NCBI GenBank assembly: GCA_964346135.1
Contig: CAYFTS010000237.1
Location: 1-12,454, forward strand
DNA length: 12,454 nt
Reading direction: 5' to 3'
Source of the DNA: B1-G15 sp964346135
GTDB taxonomy: Archaea > Thermoproteota > Bathyarchaeia > Bathyarchaeales > Bathyarchaeaceae
The position numbers and the translations under genes are program-made. The notes below the pieces were generated by a model. That model was not told the origin of the DNA and searched no databases. It was given only the letters and a program-made list of their open reading frames with translations. Positions within the stretch are counted from its first letter, which is position 1. Each line of letters starts with the position of its first letter. Shown one piece after another: positions 1-6,480 of the stretch.

Positions 1-3
1 ATA

Positions 4-135
4 ATGGAACATAAATTTGAAATGAAAGTCGTAAAACCGCCACTGCTCATCAAGTATGTACCTGACGAAAAAGGTTCAGAGGAATGCCGTAAACTAGGAA
101 AAAATGTTGCTGAACAAACTCTACAATCATCTTAA
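4..135 (+). CDS. Small hypothetical ORF at left edge (43 aa, or the 3' end of a larger gene)
   Basis: An ATG at position 4 opens a 43-residue frame that ends in TAA at 133-135. The peptide is charged and soluble-looking (it includes KPPLLIKYVPDEKG) and has no cysteine cluster or membrane segment. Only three bases precede the ATG, so the window cannot show whether this is a complete small gene or the C-terminus of a longer one; the frame is still open at the edge. It converges on the zinc-ribbon gene with a 7-base gap. I do not recognise the family. Confidence 0.35.
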   Translation: MEHKFEMKVVKPPLLIKYVPDEKGSEECRKLGKNVAEQTLQSS

Positions 136-142
136 GCGTACA

Positions 143-388
143 TTAGAGCTTTTTTCCGCAATGAAAACAGAAATTGGCATCGAGTGAAAACAGGGCTCCA
201 CAGTGGGGACAGTTAGAAAAGTTTTTCTGTTCTTCTTTTTTCTCAATAGAATCTAAGACTCCTTTCCCAAAACTCTTCGTAATATTCCAAGTTTTTCTTA
301 TACCCTTTCCGACAAGTTCTCCCGTTTCTTCAGCTACTTTCTCAATTTTAACGGGTTTCTCTTCTTTTTTCGATTCAGTCTCACTCAA
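143..388 (-). CDS. Small zinc-ribbon protein
   Basis: An 81-residue protein with a charged, Lys/Glu-rich N-terminal half (about residues 1-30), a middle region that may form an amphipathic helix (about 30-55), and a C-terminal zinc ribbon. The ribbon is CPHC (C60, C63) and CFHC (C74, C77), the usual double-CxxC knuckle arrangement that binds one Zn2+. The frame can be opened at a TTG at 403, but the TTG at 388 is preferred because a GGAG lies 9 bases upstream of it; the 403 start has no such signal. A TATA-like ATTTTAAATC (461-470) lies upstream, suggesting its own promoter. Ribbons of this kind occur in many archaeal proteins of unknown role, so no specific function is assigned. Confidence 0.7.
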   Translation of the reverse strand: MSETESKKEEKPVKIEKVAEETGELVGKGIRKTWNITKSFGKGVLDSIEKKEEQKNFSNCPHCGALFSLDANFCFHCGKKL

Positions 389-460
389 TTTATTTCTCTC
401 CAAATCACAAGTTAAAAAGTTAGAAACCTTACGGTTTAAGACTTTTGAAGGAGAAATTAA

Positions 461-470
461 GATTTAAAAT
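461..470 (-). promoter_or_regulatory. Probable TATA box of the zinc-ribbon gene
   Basis: Read on the minus strand this is ATTTTAAATC, a good archaeal TATA-like element. Transcription starting about 25 bases downstream would give a leader of roughly 50 bases before the chosen TTG at 388. Inference from sequence only. Confidence 0.35.
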
Positions 471-533
471 GCTTATTATACATGTGCACGTGAATTTCAT
501 TAGTACTTTGTAGCCAGCGCACTCGTAGCTAAC

Positions 534-1787
534 TTAGGAAATTTTTATGATTTTTAATCCATCTTTCCCGTAAGTTAGTAAGGTGGGGAATAGTCCCCTT
601 ATTGGAGAAGCCAGTTTAGGCTCATGAGCGCTAGTGTTGAGGAGAAACAGGGCAGTTGCTTTGGTTTGGGGGAGCATGTCTAACATATAAAGCAAAAACT
701 TGTAGACCTTATCAAAGCTCACTAAGTTTATAAGTTCGGAGATTTTGTCAAAGACCAGAACGATGTTTGTGTAGGTGTATCCTTCTAAAATCTTGCTTAA
801 AGCCTCCAAAATTAAAGCCGTGTTTTTGACTGGTAGAATTACTTCATTTTCAGATGTCAACTCTGGCGTCGAGGCAGAGGTTGATAAGAAGACGAATTTA
901 ACTGCTGGCTGCATAGTTAAATGCGCGCGGATAGAGCTTGTTCTAGAGGTAAAAATGAAGACGGGTTCAACATTAGCTCTACTCTCCTTCGCCAAGTCGT
1001 CCACAACTTTCTCATAGTCGGAGAGAGGATCAAATTCCAGCAATATCTTGCGATCAATCATCCTTTCATGATCCAAGCCCAATGACCTCGAGAATAAGTT
1101 CGTGTCTTCAAGGAGGTCAATGAAGAATCTTTTTGGCATCATGCTTCCTCCGCCAAAGGCTTTCAAGATTTCAGTAACCTGTGTCTCCGTCATGCGCCCT
1201 ACATTTACAGCGGTGATCTCCATGAGAAAGGGAACATACACTACTCCCACTGGTTCTTTAGACTCCACCCATTCCGAAACATTCGGGTCGTCCCATCTAG
1301 GGTCCAGCCAATATTCTTTCACCCATCTCTGCCATTGTCCATTAAGAAAAGAGAAGTCACCAACATCTTCGATACTTCTTGCATGTTTGTATCCTTTTCT
1401 CTTCGCTTCATTCCACTCATCAAGCCCGTTCTTAACTGCCCTTTCCTTGTCGAATTCACCATTAGGCATGAAATTCTCGGTTACGCTTCTCAGAATTAGT
1501 ACGCCTTTCCTTTCATATTTTTCCACGTCGATTCCATGCTCTTTAAGCTTGGCTCTAACGGTTTCACTCTCCTCGTCAGGGTAAGTGTAGTCGACTAGAT
1601 CTCCGTTTTCTAACCCCTCACGAACAAAAGCTGCGAAAACTTTCATCTTATCCGCAGCGGGCGTGTACGTTAAAAGATTTGCCTCACCTTCCATAAAGTT
1701 AAAAACAGGACCAGTCTTCAAAACATCAGACGAAATAGAACGTTTCCGCCTCTCCCGTAAAAAATCTACAATAGGTAATTTAGACAT
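534..1787 (-). CDS. MEDS-domain sensory protein with degenerate RecA/DUF835-like C-terminal half
   Basis: A 417-residue soluble protein. Residues about 30-215 resemble the MEDS domain (methanogen/methylotroph DcmR sensory domain): an F..GEANLLTYTP opening, a 'FAAFVREGLENGDLVDYTYPD' type helix-strand, and a WxxWVKEYWLDPRW segment near 152-164. Residues about 243-415 resemble the degenerate RecA/KaiC-like or DUF835 module often found in archaeal signalling proteins: hydrophobic strands at 249-254, 276-281, 297-302 and 342-347 (IVLVFD). No Walker A motif is visible, so ATP hydrolysis is unlikely. The ATG at 1787 is chosen over a TTG at 1802 because AAGGA lies 7 bases upstream. It begins 11 bases after a small ORF on the same strand, and a TATA-like TAAAATATG sits about 60 bases upstream. 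A role in sensing or signalling is inferred from the domain family; the ligand is unknown. Confidence 0.65.
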   Translation of the reverse strand: MSKLPIVDFLRERRKRSISSDVLKTGPVFNFMEGEANLLTYTPAADKMKVFAAFVREGLENGDLVDYTYPDEESETVRAKLKEHGIDVEKYERKGVLILRSVTENFMPNGEFDKERAVKNGLDEWNEAKRKGYKHARSIEDVGDFSFLNGQWQRWVKEYWLDPRWDDPNVSEWVESKEPVGVVYVPFLMEITAVNVGRMTETQVTEILKAFGGGSMMPKRFFIDLLEDTNLFSRSLGLDHERMIDRKILLEFDPLSDYEKVVDDLAKESRANVEPVFIFTSRTSSIRAHLTMQPAVKFVFLSTSASTPELTSENEVILPVKNTALILEALSKILEGYTYTNIVLVFDKISELINLVSFDKVYKFLLYMLDMLPQTKATALFLLNTSAHEPKLASPIRGLFPTLLTYGKDGLKIIKIS

Positions 1788-1798
1788 GTTGCTATCCT

Positions 1799-2005
1799 TC
1801 AATTAATCATGAATTCCTCCAATATTTCACGTTTCTGAATTCGAAGTTCATATTTTAGGGCCTCGCTACAAAACAAGTTGGAGCGCACAATCCGCTCCAG
1901 TCTTTTCAAATAAGAGCGCGCGAGGTTAACGCTGAACCTTGCCTGTTCTATTCGATTTTGTAGTAGCTGAGCCCTGCCGTCACTTCGCTGGATATGGCAA
2001 ACCAC
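1799..2005 (-). CDS. Small helical ORF of the virus-like region (68 aa), uncertain
   Basis: A GTG at 2005 opens a 68-residue frame ending in TGA 11 bases before the MEDS start. Most of the peptide is charged and helix-prone (LLQNRIEQARFSVNLARSYL, then ...RIQKREILEEF), so a coiled-coil or adaptor-like small protein is possible. The first 58 bases overlap the 55-residue membrane ORF in a different frame, and no Shine-Dalgarno motif precedes the GTG. Translation may therefore depend on coupling to the upstream ORF, or start further inside at a TTG. Family not recognised; it may be a spurious or decayed frame. Confidence 0.35.
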   Translation of the reverse strand: MVCHIQRSDGRAQLLQNRIEQARFSVNLARSYLKRLERIVRSNLFCSEALKYELRIQKREILEEFMIN

Positions 2006-2115
2006 ACAATTGTCACGGTTAAGTCTCCTTGAGAGACGATGTAAGCTGCGCCCGCGGATATCCCTTTCAAAACCGCTAAGACAGCCACCAACTTCGGTTT
2101 AAATTGAAATCCCAT
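1948..2115 (-). CDS. 55-residue small membrane protein, virus-associated
   Basis: ATG at 2115 to TAG at 1948-1950. A GGTGA motif about 10 bases upstream of the ATG supports the start. The peptide begins MGFQFKPKLVAVLAVLKGIS, followed by two hydrophobic stretches, about residues 9-27 and 34-52 (TIVWFAISSEVTAGLSYY), joined by a short polar turn (SQGDL). This predicts a two-pass or hairpin membrane protein. It follows the portal-like fragment by 21 bases on the same strand. Small hydrophobic proteins in virion operons can be holins or membrane-associated accessory proteins, but nothing in the sequence identifies one here. Confidence 0.55.
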   Translation of the reverse strand: MGFQFKPKLVAVLAVLKGISAGAAYIVSQGDLTVTIVWFAISSEVTAGLSYYKIE

Positions 2116-2136
2116 TTTAGCCTTTTCACCCCCCTT

Positions 2137-2673
2137 CTATGGCTCTGTTATCTCAAAACCCATCTTTACTAGCATCTTACGAACCTCTTCTGGATGCAAA
2201 TACTGAACTCCAGAAGTAGCTGAAACCTCTGCAAGCCTCACAACATCAGCAAGACTAACCTCTGGTCTTTCAGGCAGTCCCCAATTAAGCCGACAACTAG
2301 TCTTTCCAGCATCTAAACCAGCCTGCGAGATTAATGGTGTAAAGATTTCGCGTTCCACAACCCGTTTCACGAAGCGTTGAAGAGCCATCACCTTACGTTC
2401 GGCAATAGCTATAGCCGCTTTTGCAGATGCTTCCGTGAAGCCAGGTGTCGTAAACAGTTTCGGCAATGGAGTTTGCCCGCCCAAATACACTTGATTTAGA
2501 ATATGCTCCACATAAGCTTCGTATCTGGCTCTAGGATCAACCGCCATCGTTTTAACATCCGCATCCGCCCTGTCATAAACAAACCTTGCACCAGCGTTAG
2601 GCTTCACTTTAATGAGACGTTGATACTCCGCAAGCTTCTGCTGATGTTTTTCGCTTAGTGCCCATGTGGAGTC
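2137..2673 (-). pseudogene. 5'-truncated virus portal-like protein (C-terminal part)
   Basis: An open frame of 178 sense codons runs from just after an in-frame TAA (2674-2676) to TAG at 2137-2139. The only plausible start is a GTG at 2607 (156 residues), but the 22 codons before it (ending LAEYQRLIK) continue coding-like sequence. This indicates that the N-terminal part has been lost. The peptide resembles the C-terminal section of viral portal proteins: a YEAYVEHILNQVYLGG segment, TPGFTEASAKAAIAIAERKV, a long helix ending in VEREIFTPLI, then RLNWGLPERPEVSLADVVRLAEVS and a final EEVRKMLVKMGFEI. In intact portals this region follows the wing/stem domains of the dodecameric DNA-entry channel. 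The family call is by recognition without a search. A stand-alone host protein starting at GTG 2607 is the alternative. Confidence 0.5.
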
Positions 2674-2686
2674 TTATAAAGTCTGG

Positions 2687-2968
2687 TTACAGTTTGATTT
2701 TGATGGGTTCTTTCAGATAGTCCGTTGTTTTTTTGTCAATAGCCTTTGTGATCTCTTCGTCGCTTTCTCCCCGCTTGATGTCAATCTTCTTTTCAGTTGG
2801 TTCAATATGGTTCACATTAACTCTTCTACGCTTCACTTTGGTAATTTTCTGAGGACCAGTTATGAGCACAAAGTTTTTGTCAACTACATCTACGATTATG
2901 CATTTGCTTCCTGCTTCTCGACCAGCGATTTTGACGCAGATTCTTCCAACCTCGATTGCTGGCAACAT
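2687..2968 (-). CDS. rpl14e: Large ribosomal subunit protein eL14 (L14e)
   Basis: A 93-residue KOW/SH3-like RNA-binding protein of the 50S subunit, found in archaea and eukaryotes. The opening LPAIEVGRICVKIAGREAGS, the IVDVVDKNFVLITGP segment and the KRRRVNVNHIEPTEKKI stretch match the family from end to end. An upstream frame would begin at 3007, but GGAGG lies 4 bases before ATG 2968 and 7 bases before TTG 2965. TTG 2965 would give MPAIEVGR, the usual family N-terminus, so the true start is one of these two. It is the last recognisable gene of the ribosomal cluster, 76 bases after cmk. In many archaea cbf5/truB comes next, but here the portal-like fragment begins within about 15 bases of the stop. 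Confidence 0.93.
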   Translation of the reverse strand: MLPAIEVGRICVKIAGREAGSKCIIVDVVDKNFVLITGPQKITKVKRRRVNVNHIEPTEKKIDIKRGESDEEITKAIDKKTTDYLKEPIKIKL

Positions 2969-3044
2969 GAAACCTCCAATAATGTCTTTGAAAGTAGAAA
3001 ACATCAACCATATTTATAACTTACCGAACCTCAAACCATTTTTT

Positions 3045-3635
3045 TCAAGACTTTCCTAACACAACACGGTCAATCGTCATGCACAGCGTCTGAAAAACCT
3101 CGTTAGACTCTAACTCAGTAGTGTCAAGTATCAAATCGAAAGGTGATAAGTCCTCTCCAAGCTCAAAACCATACAAGTTCTTGTAGATAGTCTTGGTTTT
3201 TGCATCTTTTTTCTTCAGAACGCTGAGAGCCTCCTTAATGCTGAGGCGGTCTCTCCTTGCGAGTCGTCTAGCCCGTTCCTCCGGCGAGACTTCTAACCAC
3301 ACTTTGAAAGCGTTTTCCTTTAAGAGCCAAGGCATGGTCCAGCTGTCAAAGACAACGTTTCCTCGTTTCGCCCAATCCATCAACTCGTCGTCCACTCTCT
3401 TGTCAAACTCGTGATTCTTCGTTCTCTGTTGAAGAAACTTCATTCCCTCCTCGCTTTCCCACCAGCCTCTCTCGCCTGGTTTGTATCCCATTTTTATGGC
3501 TAATGCTTTCAGCACGCCTCCACCGGATACATATTTAAGTCCATATTTTTTGGCTAAGCGCTTAGCTAACGTGCTTTTTCCACATCCAGTCATTCCAGCC
3601 ACGCAAATCACTATTTTCTGCTTTTTGTGAACCAC
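3045..3635 (-). CDS. cmk: Cytidylate kinase (archaeal type)
   Basis: A 196-residue P-loop kinase that phosphorylates CMP/dCMP with ATP. The P-loop is GMTGCGKST (residues 14-22), followed by LAKRLAKKYGLKYVSGGGVLKALA, which carries the archaeal CMK pattern, the FDKRVDDELMDWAKRGNVVFDSW segment, and an arginine-rich lid (EERARRLARRDRLSIKEAL). The start is GTG at 3635, with AAGGAG upstream (GGAG 9 bases from the GTG) inside the end of rpl34e; only 2 bases separate the two genes. Many archaeal CMKs that I recall have a threonine-rich GSGTTT-type loop, whereas this one has the canonical GKST. Its place between L34e and L14e is the conserved archaeal position for cmk. Confidence 0.9.
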   Translation of the reverse strand: MVHKKQKIVICVAGMTGCGKSTLAKRLAKKYGLKYVSGGGVLKALAIKMGYKPGERGWWESEEGMKFLQQRTKNHEFDKRVDDELMDWAKRGNVVFDSWTMPWLLKENAFKVWLEVSPEERARRLARRDRLSIKEALSVLKKKDAKTKTIYKNLYGFELGEDLSPFDLILDTTELESNEVFQTLCMTIDRVVLGKS

Positions 3636-3637
3636 GG

Positions 3638-3907
3638 CTAGGAGCTCCTTGTCGCCTGCTTCAAAAGTTCTCGAACACAGTTATGACATAAATGACCACC
3701 GTACATGCGTCCCAGCCTCTTTTGACTTGCAGTAAGCTTCCGCAGTTGGGATGGATTTGCGCTGGGAACTCCTGAGAGAGTCTGGTCGCACCTTACACAA
3801 TGTAAGATACTGGTTTTCTCCTGCTTGTAGTTTGTTTTGCTGCCTCCTCCTGGCAGTTGAACAAGACGCCGTTTTCTGCTTCTCGTTCGCAGGGAGGGTT
3901 TAGGCAT
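3638..3907 (-). CDS. rpl34e: Large ribosomal subunit protein eL34 (L34e)
   Basis: An 89-residue archaeal/eukaryotic 50S subunit protein. The basic N-terminus (MPKPSLRTRSRKRRLVQLPGG) and the zinc-ribbon cysteines C37/C40 (CVRC) and C74/C77 (CHNC) fit the family, as does SGVP after the first pair and KRLGRMYGGHLC before the second. The ATG at 3907 directly abuts the TAG stop of the DUF106 gene, so translation is probably coupled; a GGAG lies 11 bases upstream within that gene. Confidence 0.93.
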   Translation of the reverse strand: MPKPSLRTRSRKRRLVQLPGGGSKTNYKQEKTSILHCVRCDQTLSGVPSANPSQLRKLTASQKRLGRMYGGHLCHNCVRELLKQATRSS

Positions 3908-4387
3908 CTACTCAGTCGCTCCCATTCCTAAGCCAAAGAGACGTGAAAAGAGGACGCCAGAAGTTAAGGAGCAGAGGGGATACCACCAGACGATGGTTAG
4001 TTGTAGTGTCCCGCCAAACCATGGGAGATGCGCAATCACTGTTGGACCATAAAAGCCTATGAGAAACTGCCACAGAAGGAGAATGGGAACGAAAAAAATC
4101 AGGGAAACCTTCATTGACTGCCACGCCATTTTAGACTGAATCTTCATGATTCGAGGCTGCTGCTTTTGAACCTTGGCAAGCAGTTTTTTGTCACCGCTTT
4201 TTCTCGCTTTCTTGAACTCATCATTCCAAGCGGAAATCTCCCGTTGCCAAGCCTCACGTTGTTCTTTATTGGTGAGAAGTCTGTTGGCTAGAGACGTTAC
4301 GAACGTGAGACCTATGCCAAGGAGCAGAACGGCGATTGTTGCCCCTGGCGCATTTGGTTGCAACAAGGCGTCTAGAAGCGACATCAT
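3908..4387 (-). CDS. DUF106 / EMC3-TMCO1 family membrane insertase (Oxa1 superfamily)
   Basis: A 159-residue membrane protein with the architecture of the archaeal Oxa1/YidC/EMC3/TMCO1 superfamily. It has a first transmembrane segment (about 17-37), a cytosolic charged coiled-coil hairpin (about 40-88, NKEQREAWQREISAWNDEFKKARK...), and two later transmembrane segments (about 91-112 and 128-152). The family inserts proteins into the membrane or helps SecY do so, which fits its location two genes from secY. Two consecutive ATG codons are available (4387 and 4384). A GGTGA lies 3 bases before the first and 6 before the second, so the second may be used. The start overlaps the adkA stop (ATGA), indicating coupled translation. 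Confidence 0.88.
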   Translation of the reverse strand: MMSLLDALLQPNAPGATIAVLLLGIGLTFVTSLANRLLTNKEQREAWQREISAWNDEFKKARKSGDKKLLAKVQKQQPRIMKIQSKMAWQSMKVSLIFFVPILLLWQFLIGFYGPTVIAHLPWFGGTLQLTIVWWYPLCSLTSGVLFSRLFGLGMGATE

Positions 4388-4974
4388 ATTTCACCACTCA
4401 ACAATTTCATAACCTCTTTCGCTGCTTTAACTTGTTCTCCACCGGGGTTTTTAATAATTTTCACTGATGCACCAGTTAAAACTGAACACGCAGCAGCCAT
4501 AAACCTTGAAAAAAGAAACTCTTCCATTATTTCACTTTCCAGAGCTTTGTCTCTTTTCCGAGTTTCGTCTCTAAATCTGCGGGAAAGCACCTCCTGTGGT
4601 TCAGCTTCAACCAAAACAAAAGCAGTAGGTTTTAGAAGTTGCAGAACTGGAAACGGTAAACCCGCTAAATATCCGTCCACAGTTTTTATAGACATGTGAG
4701 TGTCCACAATGACAACTCCCTCAGCGTTCACCGCCTTTTGAGATATAGTCTCCGCCGCTTTCTTCTGAAGATCAAGTTGAAAAGACAGAGTTGTTTTTCT
4801 CAAATCGTCTCTGTGAAAGGTTTTACCGAGTTTCTTGGACAGCTCCACCATAACCGTCCCGTAGTTTATCGCAACAACTTTTCTTCCAGCCTGTTCTGCA
4901 AGCTTCAAGAGTTCATTGCAAACCGTGGTTTTGCCAGTTCCAGGTATACCCGTGACAATCACAACTCTGCCCAA
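4384..4974 (-). CDS. adkA: Adenylate kinase, archaeal AdkA type
   Basis: A 196-residue P-loop enzyme interconverting AMP + ATP and 2 ADP. The N-terminal VVIVTGIPGTGKTTV contains the P-loop G9-T17. INYGTVMVELSKKLGK and the HRDDLRKTT helix are characteristic of the archaeal trimeric AdkA family, as is GVVIVDTHMSIKT... in the middle and RRFRDETRKRDK in the lid. The start is TTG at 4974; it is convincing because GGAGG, formed by the end of secY, lies a few bases upstream. Only 3 bases separate it from the secY stop. The gene overlaps the DUF106 start by 4 bases. Length and order match the conserved secY-adk arrangement in archaea. Confidence 0.93.
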   Translation of the reverse strand: MGRVVIVTGIPGTGKTTVCNELLKLAEQAGRKVVAINYGTVMVELSKKLGKTFHRDDLRKTTLSFQLDLQKKAAETISQKAVNAEGVVIVDTHMSIKTVDGYLAGLPFPVLQLLKPTAFVLVEAEPQEVLSRRFRDETRKRDKALESEIMEEFLFSRFMAAACSVLTGASVKIIKNPGGEQVKAAKEVMKLLSGEI

Positions 4975-4977
4975 TTG

Positions 4978-6429
4978 TTACCCTCCAAGAAGACCGCGAA
5001 GCGCTGGATACATTTCTGCAACTCGCTCCTGCATCAGAAGCTGATAGTATTGGTAAAGAATACCCACAGATAACAAGACACCCATTCCAGACCCGAAGAC
5101 ACCGAAGAAATCCGCTACCGAAGCAATTAACCCAACTATTATTCCGCCAAGCACCGCGACTATAGGAATGTAACGTTTGAGAATCGTTTCAACTGGTCTT
5201 TGAGACCTTCGAAATCCAGGAATTTGCATCCCAGAGTCAACGAGCTGTTTTGCCACGGTTTTTGGACCTAAACCTCCTACCTCAAGCCATGTGAGGGAGA
5301 ATACAATGCAAAATGCAATCATGATGCCCGTGAATATCAACGCCCGTGCTGGGTCGGTCGCAACTTCCGATAGGTTTCGAGGAGAGATTACGTAGTACAC
5401 TAGACCACCTACAGGTGCAACTTGAGTCTGACCATTTGCTGGAACCGTCTCATACATCCCCAGAAGATTAAGGAAAAAATTCGTGTTGCCTTGATTGTAA
5501 CTGCTCCAAAGAATTTGGGAGAAGAAGTAGACGTTTGCAAAAAGAGCCGCAGCGAAAATTACGGGTAGGTTAGAAACGTACAAAAGTTTTATTGGATATC
5601 GGCTGCGAAACCCGCGATAACCAGCATAAGAGATGGGGAGCTCAACTCTAACCCCCTCCATGTAGATCACGACCAGAAAAACTGCTATAGTGACGAAAAA
5701 ACCTAACATTGTAGGAAGATTCAAAGCGTTGCCTTCCGCATCCAATCTATTTAAGAAAATGTTCCCTAAAGGTTTGCCACTCAGCAAAGCTTGAAACAGA
5801 GCAACTATCGCCCCATGGCTAAACCCATCTCCCATAGGACCAAGCGGATTCAAGGCGGACCAAAGAATGTTCTGAGCCACTCCTGCCATGATAAACAAGC
5901 TGATTCCGCTGCCAATTCCCCAGCCTTTCTGTATCAACTCATCCAAAAGCATAAGCACCACTCCAGCGACTAGAAGTTGAATGAAAATTATGATGGAAAT
6001 CCTCACATCTGCAACTTGGAACACCCCGCCAATTATGTAAGCGGACGCTTGAAATGCTATGAAGAGCAGGGAGAAAACTTTGCTGGCAACAGTGAATAGT
6101 CCTCGATCGTCAGGATTAGAAAAATCAGCGCTAATCATCCCAGACCCAGCGAGAAGCTGTAGTACAAGACCAGCGGTTACGATGGGACCTATTCCCAACT
6201 CCATCAAGGAGCCCCTGCGAGAGGCAAAAATCACTCGAAGAAATCGAAAAGGGTCTTCCGCGCCCAATGCAATACCGAAAAGCGGCACCTCACTCATGAC
6301 AAGGTATAATATTAGTGCTAAAGCGGTCCAGAAAAGCTTTTCATTAAATCCTACCCTGCGCTCTGGCGGTTTAACCTCAAACATAACTCTTGAAAGAGGC
6401 CTAAACATTCCGAGAAATCTGCCAGCCAT
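4978..6429 (-). CDS. secY: Protein translocase subunit SecY
   Basis: A 483-residue multi-pass membrane protein that forms the Sec61/SecY protein-conducting channel. Visible hydrophobic segments fit the family's ten helices. Diagnostic blocks are KLFWTALALILYLVMSEVPL (31-50, TM1), GIGPIVTAGLVLQLLAGSG (79-97), WGIGSGISLFIMAG (170-183), the cytosolic loop EGVRVELPISYAGYRGFRSR (258-277), and GPKTVAKQLVDSGMQIPGFR (388-407) before the last helices. ATG 6429 is chosen because it follows a GGAGGGTGA and matches the family's short N-terminus; a TTG at 6462 would add 11 residues without support. It lies 51 bases after rpl15. SecE and SecG partners are not in the window. Confidence 0.96.
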   Translation of the reverse strand: MAGRFLGMFRPLSRVMFEVKPPERRVGFNEKLFWTALALILYLVMSEVPLFGIALGAEDPFRFLRVIFASRRGSLMELGIGPIVTAGLVLQLLAGSGMISADFSNPDDRGLFTVASKVFSLLFIAFQASAYIIGGVFQVADVRISIIIFIQLLVAGVVLMLLDELIQKGWGIGSGISLFIMAGVAQNILWSALNPLGPMGDGFSHGAIVALFQALLSGKPLGNIFLNRLDAEGNALNLPTMLGFFVTIAVFLVVIYMEGVRVELPISYAGYRGFRSRYPIKLLYVSNLPVIFAAALFANVYFFSQILWSSYNQGNTNFFLNLLGMYETVPANGQTQVAPVGGLVYYVISPRNLSEVATDPARALIFTGIMIAFCIVFSLTWLEVGGLGPKTVAKQLVDSGMQIPGFRRSQRPVETILKRYIPIVAVLGGIIVGLIASVADFFGVFGSGMGVLLSVGILYQYYQLLMQERVAEMYPALRGLLGG

Positions 6430-6480
6430 AGTTTTCCCTTCACCCTCCATCTCATAAAGCAAATTAATGGTCTAACATAA

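Larger units (their letters stand above)
1799..2673 (-). mobile_element. Probable decayed virus (provirus) fragment
   Basis: The stretch between rpl14e and the MEDS gene holds a portal-like C-terminal fragment without a start codon, a 55-residue hydrophobic protein and an overlapping 68-residue ORF. All are on the minus strand and closely spaced, as in a virion-structure operon. The portal-like frame is cut off at an in-frame TAA (2674-2676), only 10 bases beyond the rpl14e stop codon, which suggests a recombination junction there. I see no integrase, no terminal repeats and no attachment site; the left boundary is uncertain. Assignment rests on resemblance of the portal fragment and on context. 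Confidence 0.45.

Noticed and set aside
480..493. Overlapping palindromes GTGCAC and CACGTG
   Set aside because: Short self-complementary hexamers of this kind arise by chance, and no second copy or suitable promoter spacing was seen.
1102..1584. 160-codon plus-strand frame opposite the MEDS gene
   Set aside because: It lies wholly antisense to a gene with clear domain resemblance; its Ser/Thr/Pro/Leu-rich translation is typical of an antisense shadow.
2969..3007. N-terminal extension of L14e to 3007
   Set aside because: GGAGG precedes 2968/2965, and family members start with (M)PAIEVGR.
3912..4124. 70-codon minus-strand frame inside the DUF106 gene
   Set aside because: Same strand but out of frame, fully inside a well-supported membrane protein, no start signal.
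6430..6462. N-terminal extension of SecY from TTG 6462
   Set aside because: ATG 6429 has a GGAGGGTGA upstream and gives the normal family N-terminus; the extension would be encoded across that ribosome binding site.
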